This document shows positions 57,836 through 64,000 of a stretch of 64,000 bases of DNA, piece by piece; the first letter of the stretch is position 1; the number at the start of each line of letters is the position of its first letter. The stretch comes from Phoma sp. XZ068 (lineage: Eukaryota > Ascomycota > Dothideomycetes > Pleosporales > Didymellaceae), in NCBI GenBank assembly GCA_004835665.1, contig RBKR01000022.1:558001-622000 (forward strand), in the 5' to 3' direction. The notes under the pieces are model-generated. The model worked only from the letters and a program-made list of their open reading frames with translations. It was not told the DNA's origin and did not search any database. Position numbers and translations under genes: made by a program.

Positions 57836-57932
57836 GACCTTGCTTGACCTTCTCTTGACCTAGCTTACTTTAAATTTACTTCAACATCATTCTAACCTTA
57901 TATCAACCTCATGCTAACCTTATTCCAACCTT
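57836..57932. repeat. 11-bp phased AACCTT/GACCTT repeat
   Basis: GACCTT-like units start at 57836, 57846 and 57857, and AACMTY units at 57883, 57894, 57905, 57916 and 57927. The last five are spaced exactly 11 bp apart. The units are separated by A/T-rich spacers, so the array is a short degenerate minisatellite in phase with the DNA helix. Confidence 0.65.
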
Positions 57933-58245
57933 GCAAACCATCTCAACTCCTTGTCCTCAGTCACAAAGACCCAGCAACCGACAGCCTTTCTCTTTCTCAT
58001 TGGTGAAAGAACCACTCCTCGAAACAAACGTTACGAATCGAACTCACACACAGACTCGACCATCCTTGCACAGTGACAGCGCAATACAAACACAAACGCT
58101 CATGGCCCTCCTTTCCTTCACCTGCTGCTCAAGGCCCATGACGTCGCATCGATATGCGTTAATTAATCCACTGGAGCTACGTGGACATTGACATGTGAAT
58201 ACCTCCATGGTAAAAGTGAAAGTGTCGCTTTTCCTCCAACACGGC

Positions 58246-58253
58246 TATATATT
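58246..58253 (+). promoter_or_regulatory. TATA box of small secreted protein gene
   Basis: TATATATT lies about 90 bp before the start codon and is followed by a pyrimidine/A-rich leader free of G (CTCTCTCAACC, then CACCACCACA next to the ATG), typical of strongly expressed fungal genes. Confidence 0.6.
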
Positions 58254-58340
58254 CATTACAATCCCACCAACTAACATTCCACACTCCTCTCTCAACCAGA
58301 TCTCACAATCTCTCAACTCAACTTAACAAACACCACCACA

Positions 58341-58562
58341 ATGCTTCCCAAACCCACCCTCGTCCTCTTCGTCTTCATGGCTATCGCCACCCTAGCGCCC
58401 CTCGCAGCCGCACACCGCAGCTCCCCTCGCTACGATCCGTACAACAAGTGCGGCGCGCCGTTTTGCGGTTCCGCTGATGAAGCCGCAGCTCGTAATGCTG
58501 CGGGTGCTGGGGCGGTGGCGCGTTTCGATCGGAATGGCACTGCTGGCGTTGTGGATGACTAG
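58341..58562 (+). CDS. Small secreted protein, 73 aa
   Basis: ATG with a CACCACA context starts a 73-codon frame. The N-terminus MLPKPTLVLFVFMAIATLAP ends in LAAA-HR, a clear signal peptide with a cleavage site near residue 24. The mature part is about 49 aa with two cysteines (KCGAPFCGS), an Ala-rich middle and one NGT sequon near the end. No known domain. A TATA box and a strongly biased leader sit just upstream, which supports real expression. It could be a signalling peptide, an antimicrobial or host-interaction protein, or a wall component; nothing in the sequence decides between these. Confidence 0.7.
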   Translation: MLPKPTLVLFVFMAIATLAPLAAAHRSSPRYDPYNKCGAPFCGSADEAAARNAAGAGAVARFDRNGTAGVVDD

Positions 58563-58957
58563 CTCCAGAAGCTGCGAAGATGCAGGCATGACTGTTTGTG
58601 TCTGTGCGGTTGTCGGATCTAGGGCTGGTTTTCTGGCGGGAGGGATTTGCTATTAGGTTTGTTGATTGAGAACTTCTTGGTAAACTTCACTGACGTTGTG
58701 CAGGTTGGATAAGTGCTAATCTGCTCGATGGTTTGTACCTCTGACAGGCGACTCTTACGGCGAAACGGCTGAGGCGATCAGGGTTTGTTAATCGATGGTG
58801 TTCGATCAGGTGAAGGATTTTGTACAGTCAATGGGTATCTATATCTCAATCAAATCCAGGTTACACCTAGCTTTAGTTCCTCTCTACACTTAAACTGTGA
58901 CACCGTGTTGATCAAACATGTGATGCCATCCACCTCCTCGAAATGCGGTACTCGTGC
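58563..58957. other. Intergenic, convergent 3' ends
   Basis: 395 bp between the 3' ends of the small secreted protein gene and the F-box gene. No gene seen. Confidence 0.5.
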
Positions 58958-59968
58958 TCAGTCTGACGCCTGCTTGCTCACAAGCCGCATCTGCGTATCA
59001 ATCCTATTCATACTACTGCACTCATCGAGATAAAGTTCCTGAACGAGATTCGTGCTCCCGAACCATCTCTCGCCGAGCCCAGCGCCCGGTAAATGCGGCA
59101 GCATCTTGGGCGAGATAGAACTCCACTTCGATGAATCGGCTTTCTCGAAACACTTGAGCGAGTCGATGGCCCATACCATCTCGGCGTTATCATGGTAGTG
59201 TTTCTTCAGCCTCGTGCGCCGGATGTCCTTGCGCAGATCGATTTCGATGTCCTGCCAGGATGGCGCAGGCTCGGGTGATACGCGCTTACTCCCTTTTCCT
59301 CTGTGAGGAGCAGGCTTGACTGATACACATTCACTCCCCTTGCCCCTACGAGGAGCAAGCTGCTGACTCAACGCATGGCTATCCAGCCACTCCGCCTTCA
59401 ACGCCCTCAGCCTCTCCTCCTCCCGGAAGAAAAGCTGCAACATACCGCGCCAATCCAGCCTCGCCTCATACTCCTCCCGATCAATCTCAAGCCCAGGAAT
59501 ATCCGTATCATTAACCATCCCCCCAATACTAATTGTATAATTCGGCAGCTCAGGCTTCCTCTTCTCATTATTCTCATGCCAGCGCTGCATAATAACGCCC
59601 TTAGTCCTATCCCTCATCCACGAATCCACGACTTTATGCCCCCGGAAGTGGCCCCGGAACCACGCAGTGCCTTCCTCGACCCCCTTGCCCAGGCGCGCGA
59701 ATTCAATGTAGACGGCTGGCTCATGCGGGCCCCGTTTGCCGCCGAGGTTGTGTCTGTCGAGTAGGAATTCGATGTGTACGTCTTTGAGGAAGTTTTCGCC
59801 AAAGGCGCGTTCGGCGCAGGCACGGAGGGTGGGCGAGATGAGGCGGCAGGTGTTCCAGAGGTGGGCGAGGTCGGAGTGGTAGCTGAATATGTTGATCCAT
59901 ATCTCGGGCGGCAGGGATGGACAGAGGGGTTTGCGAGTATGTTCGGATGGAGTGTTTGCGCGTGGCAT
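58958..59968 (-). CDS. F-box-like domain protein
   Basis: Intronless, 336 aa. The N-terminus contains an F-box-like segment, LPPEIWINIFSYHSDLAHLWNTCRLI (about 19-44), matching the L-P-x-E-[IL]-W-x-x-I-x-x-Y pattern common in fungal F-box proteins, which bring substrates to SCF ubiquitin ligases via Skp1. The remainder has no recognised repeat such as WD40 or LRR. It is charged and helical, with REEYEARLDW and RLRALKAEWLD. An internal 15-residue duplication lies at 205-219 and 220-234 (APRRGKGSECVSVKP, then APHRGKGSKRVSPEP). The substrate is unknown. Such single-exon F-box genes are abundant and variable in Pleosporales. Confidence 0.75.
   Translation of the reverse strand: MPRANTPSEHTRKPLCPSLPPEIWINIFSYHSDLAHLWNTCRLISPTLRACAERAFGENFLKDVHIEFLLDRHNLGGKRGPHEPAVYIEFARLGKGVEEGTAWFRGHFRGHKVVDSWMRDRTKGVIMQRWHENNEKRKPELPNYTISIGGMVNDTDIPGLEIDREEYEARLDWRGMLQLFFREEERLRALKAEWLDSHALSQQLAPRRGKGSECVSVKPAPHRGKGSKRVSPEPAPSWQDIEIDLRKDIRRTRLKKHYHDNAEMVWAIDSLKCFEKADSSKWSSISPKMLPHLPGAGLGERWFGSTNLVQELYLDECSSMNRIDTQMRLVSKQASD
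59267..59356 (-). repeat. 45-bp tandem duplication inside F-box gene
   Basis: Two diverged copies of 45 bp (59356-59312 and 59311-59267) encode the consecutive 15-residue units APRRGKGSECVSVKP and APHRGKGSKRVSPEP. The reading frame is preserved, so the change is a simple in-frame expansion. Confidence 0.7.
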
Positions 59969-60546
59969 CGCGACGGGAGAGATGGACTCTACATATTGTG
60001 TGATGGGATGGAAGAGCTGGTTCTCCGCATTGCTGAGGCCTGCAAGAGCCGTTGATTATGACGTAAGCAGCTAGCGCATCCGCGTTGTCTCCACTAATTT
60101 AGACGTCAGGTCTACAGAAGCACGCTACTTCTCGTAGACATAGTTCAAAGATGCAAAGTCGGCATACATTCAATATCACCAAGCATAATGTAGTGAGTGA
60201 AGATAAACTTGTGAATCGACAGCCATCTGGCTTATACAAAAGGTGCAATTGACTCCTTTCTACCCCATCTAACGCCTACAATGCATTGACTCTCGCGAAA
60301 ACGACTGTGCAACCTCCTAGCGAAACAAGCCAAAATGTGCTTCTCATTACAACTCGATAAGGTGTGCTGCTATACCAGCGAATGCGTAGATCTGAACTAA
60401 AAGGGGGTATCAGAGCCCGTGGGGCTCGAAACAACAATGGCGGCGGTGTGTAGGTAGGTGTGCTCGCTAAATCCAGAAGTGTGGCGCAAAGTAGTATCCA
60501 GAACAGTACAAGTCAAGTCGTCTCCCAACCAGGAATACCTTATGGC
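59969..60546. other. Intergenic, F-box promoter and OGT-like 3' end
   Basis: 578 bp between the F-box start codon and the stop of the OGT-like gene. No gene seen. Confidence 0.5.
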
Positions 60547-63500
60547 TTATGCAATCTCTTCTACCCGTGCGGGCGCTGAGTTTTTCAGCCAAATGTCTCC
60601 TCCTTCGCCCTTCTCCCATTTCTTCCATGCGATCTGGTAGGCTTCTTCGAGATCTCGGACCCAGCGTTTGGTGTCGTAAAGTGCGCTAGTCCATCGCGCT
60701 TCGTACAGCATCTTGCGAAGTTCGCTCAGACGGCCCGTTGGACGGTGGCCTCGGTAAACGCAATCGGTACCAAGGCGGACGGCCTTTTCTTCGTAATCTT
60801 CGTCATCAGCGGCGATGAGTTCTTTTGCGGCCTGTGCGCCCTCCGCGGATTTCGGCAATGCGCCCTTGAGGATCGACGCTGCCATACGGGAGCACATCTT
60901 GTACTTGTAGCGGGGCAGAGTGAGCAGGGGGGTGCCGGACCAGAGCACATCGGCGGCTGTTGTGTGGGCGTTGCATTCCGGCGTGTCGAGGAAGAGATCG
61001 CAGACTCTGGCACGGGAGATGTGCTGATGCTTTTGCGCGACGTCGGTGAAGATGACTCGGTTGGCAACCTCAGGACCGGCCCACATCAGCGCCGTTTGCT
61101 TGAGGTTGGTCTCGCCCAAATCGGGGAATCGCAGGAGCCATAAGATGGCCTTAGGCAGGCGCTGCAGGATGCGAAGCCAGCTTCGGAATGTAGTGGGCTC
61201 GATCTGGATTTGGTTAGTCTTGAACATGGCATTGGAAGTGCCTCACATACCTTGTACAGCTGATTGAAGTTGCCGAGGATGATTGCATCATCCCGTAGCT
61301 GTGGGAAGATCTCCTTGCGCATGGCCCATCGTCGTTCCTGCTCTTCTTCCCAGTTGGGTTGCCTGCCTTGCGAATCAGGCGCACTCTGCCGGTGATCGCA
61401 GCAGAAGAACGTGTCACGGCAGAAGACAATGTTCTCTCCGTAGATCCACTGCTTCTCTGAGCCGCCGCTGTTCTCGTCCACTAGCGCATCTTCCATGTCG
61501 ATGTTGCGGCGCCACTGGCGAAGGGTGTCTGGCGGTACAGACGTGTCGTCCGCGAGAAGGTAGTCGCACCATTCAGCGCCGAGTGTCCCGGCGAAGCCCA
61601 TGAATGACATCTGGATCGGAGCTGCGCGAGCAGCGAACACTTCATTGCGCGCTCCCCGCGTGTAGCCATTGAGATTGATCAGGATATGTATGCCGTCCTT
61701 GATGATCTGGCTGACAAGTCGTTCAGCGGACCAGTTGTTCGCATCGTGGAAGACAGGGGACTCCCTCTCAATCTGCTTGCGATGCTCGGAGCCGTCGCTT
61801 GCTGTTGTCGCGTAGCAGAACGCCTTGACCTTGTTTGTGTCGTGCAACCCGAAGACAGACTGCATGAGATGGGCCAGTGGATGATTGTTGAAATCTGACG
61901 AGACATAGCCGACCTTCAAGTACGGTTTCGGCGGCGGTGGCGGCTGGAAGACCGTCGCTGGGAGCCAAGGAGCTCGCAAAGTCGAACATGAGATACGCAG
62001 CCCGTTACGCTGCGAAATCAGTCGAATCTGCTCCGCGGACATCGGACACGTGAACGTGTGGAATGGGAGCACCGTGGGCGCTGCGGGGACGGTTAATGCA
62101 ACAGGCAAGTGGGGTCTGGCGTAGCTCTCGGGTGCTCGTTCCTTGCGTGTTACGTAGCGGTCCTGATACCACTGCCAAGTCATGCGTCTGATGGCGCGCT
62201 CTACCAGGCGGACGATACGTGCACCTTCCCACTTCTGTCCTCTCCAGCCAGTCACAACGCTCACCAAGCTTTCTTGCTTCTCTTTGATGTCTTCTGCATT
62301 GCTGTTCGTGATAGCAAGCGGGCGACACACGTCTTTGACGAAGCGTTCATCCATGGTCCCGCGGCCCCAACTTTCGCCATCTGCTAGCTGCTTCTCCACC
62401 AGCTTGACGACTTTGTGGATCCAACCAGAGCTAGAGGCACCTGGGATTCTCGCATCCAGAAGCATGCCGTTCTCATCGACATGCCAACGGTCTCGCGCGC
62501 CCTGGCCCTCGGCAATGCCACCTCGGCCATTCCAGCCACAGACCGAGTTGAGCGCGTTTGCAAGACCGCAGACTGCTTCAGCAAAGTCAGGGCTAGACTT
62601 GACGGCTCTCTTGTAGTACACAATGGCATCGCTGATGCGGCCCTTGTCTTTCACGGCGTTCGCAAGGTTGGCCAGCGCGATGTCAAAGTTTTGGTCGCAG
62701 TGAACTGCTTGCTCGTACATGGAGATGGCAACATCCAATTGGCCAATGTCTTTGAGCAGACTACCCAGGTTGGTGTAGAGATGTGCGTGTCGTTTGTCCA
62801 GCTGCAGGCCGTAGTAGTAGTATGCCAATGCAAGCGCAACGCCGCTACCTGGGACCAATCCGGGTATTTGCGGGTACGGCGTTGGATTTGAAACAGGGAT
62901 AGGTTTGGAAGGCGCGGACTGCTGGACGCTCGCAAGGAGAATGCCCACATTGTTGGCTGTAGACGGGCTTGGTTGTAGTGACAGCGACAGGTAGTAGAGA
63001 GCTAGAATCTCTCGCACTCCATAGTTGCTCTGGTAGGTTGCAGCTCTCGGCGAGTTGGTAGCCATACCATCCTGGAAGATCTTTGCGAGAGATAACAGGG
63101 AGTTGCTGGTTGTCGAGATGGCTGCTTTGCGTGCGAGGCCTTCACTCGCGACATGAGCAAGACCAGGCAATTGGCCATGTGGAGGGAAGCACAAGTGCGC
63201 GGTCCTGGTCGCCGAATCTGGTGGAAGGAGAACCGGGTCCGAAGATGAAGGAACGCGGCGGCCACCAGGTGACCGCTCAGATGCCTCGTACCCAACAACA
63301 GACAGGATGCGTTTGATCAGGCCACCAATACCATTAGCATGAGTGCCAGCTCCAATCAAAACAGCGTTCTCGAACGCTTTCGCTGCTTCAATGTTGTTGC
63401 CGAGAGCATATAGCATGTTGCCCTTGGCATGCACCAAGGCAAGAATACGGCCGTTGTCGGAGCCGGGTATTGCGTATCCACTGGAGCCAAAGCCGGGCTG

Positions 63501-64000
63501 GTCAGAGCCGGGGAGCTCATCCAGGTCCTTGAATATCGATTCATCTTCTCCTTCGAACTCGAACAACGGCCGGTCAGACGTATCTGATAAGCCTGGCGAT
63601 TCACTGACGCCTGAGCGTGGGCGTTCACTCTCAAGTTCAAGGCTCCGCAGAGCGTCAGTTCTCTTAGCGAAACGTAACGAGCGTTCGACGTCCTCGATAA
63701 CCTGGACAGCTTCTCGCCCTCGCTGGTCGCTGCACAACAGACCGATGAGGTGTTCGACAGCCTCAAAATAGCTTGGACGCAGCTTAACGGCTCGTCTCCA
63801 ATACCGTTCTGCGTCTTGTTTCTGGTGCAGCGCGAGGACAGTAGCAGCCAGATTTGATATGGCCTCCACGTGATCAGCATCCAATGAGAGGATATGCTTG
63901 TACCAGTTCTGGGCCTTTTGGTAATCTCCCAATGCATATGCAAGACAGCCACCAAGCAGCATGCCGTCTATCCACTTCCATCTGCTCTCTTCGCAATGCT
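60547..64000 (-). CDS. TPR-containing O-GlcNAc-transferase-like glycosyltransferase (GT41), 5' end outside window
   Basis: Last two exons are visible: 64000-61251 and 61203-60547, split by a 47-nt GTATGT...ATCCAG intron. The coding frame is open to the right edge (RWKWIDG just upstream of MLLGGCLAYALG), so the N-terminus is missing. More than 1130 aa are seen. The N-terminal part has tetratricopeptide repeats (GDYQKAQNWYKHILSLDADH, AYYYYGLQLDKRHAHLYTNL and others), separated by a Ser/Pro-rich insert. The C-terminal catalytic region has GT41/SPINDLY-type blocks: KVGYVSSDFNNHPLAHLMQS, INLNGYTRGARNEVFAARAA and, after the intron, CDLFLDTPECNAHTTAADVL and LWSGTPLLTLP. Animal OGT uses UDP-GlcNAc on Ser/Thr of nuclear and cytosolic proteins, while plant SPY uses GDP-fucose. 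The donor of the fungal enzyme cannot be read from the sequence. Confidence 0.9.

Larger units (their letters stand above)
57528..58340. other. Intergenic with phased repeat
   Basis: 813 bp. Its centre holds the 11-bp phased AACCTT repeat (57836-57932). The right end is the promoter of the small secreted protein. No further gene seen. Confidence 0.5.

Overview
This window comes from the nuclear genome of a filamentous ascomycete, most likely a Dothideomycete of the Pleosporales type. That assignment rests on gene content and protein character, not on a search. The introns are short (about 45-80 nt) with GTRNGT-like donors and CTRAY branch sites. The gene set includes a HET-domain gene, a Zn(II)2Cys6 regulator, chitin synthases of the filamentous-fungus classes V, VI and VII, and a fungal O-GlcNAc-transferase-like protein. 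I rebuilt exon-intron structures by hand by joining reading frames across GT-AG sites. No transposon, CRISPR array or rRNA gene was seen.

Left part (1-14 kb): the 3' part of a HET-domain gene with an apparent frameshift; a KRE6/SKN1-type GH16 beta-glucan synthesis protein (-); thiamine pyrophosphokinase (-); a short Zn2Cys6 regulator (+); a secreted histidine-acid-phosphatase-like protein (-); and a divergent pair formed by a NUDIX hydrolase (-) and a mitochondrial L-2-hydroxyglutarate dehydrogenase-like oxidoreductase (+).

Centre (14-47 kb): class VI chitin synthase (-) with a 3.3-kb gene-free upstream region, the NMD factor UPF2 (+), an intron-containing tRNA-Asn (+), the endocytosis adaptor END3 (-), and then the head-to-head pair of class VII (-) and class V (+) myosin-motor-like chitin synthases sharing a 2.0-kb promoter. 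After a 3-kb gap comes a SPO71/MUG56-like PH-domain protein (+). KRE6, three chitin synthases, END3, SPO71 and a GPI-anchored protein make this a region rich in cell-wall and membrane-delivery genes.

Right part (47-64 kb): a small Ser/Thr-rich GPI protein (-), eIF2alpha (+), the vacuolar TRP channel YVC1 (+), a tandem pair of unrecognised zinc-finger-like proteins (+), an unrecognised protein with a Cys-His-Asp arrangement resembling a transglutaminase/NAT-type hydrolase (+), a tiny secreted protein (+), an F-box protein (-), and the 3' part of a TPR-OGT-like glycosyltransferase (-) cut by the window edge. The strongest leads for new biology are the unrecognised 54-58 kb genes, the co-location of three chitin synthase classes, and several uncharacterised promoter palindromes and an 11-bp phased repeat.
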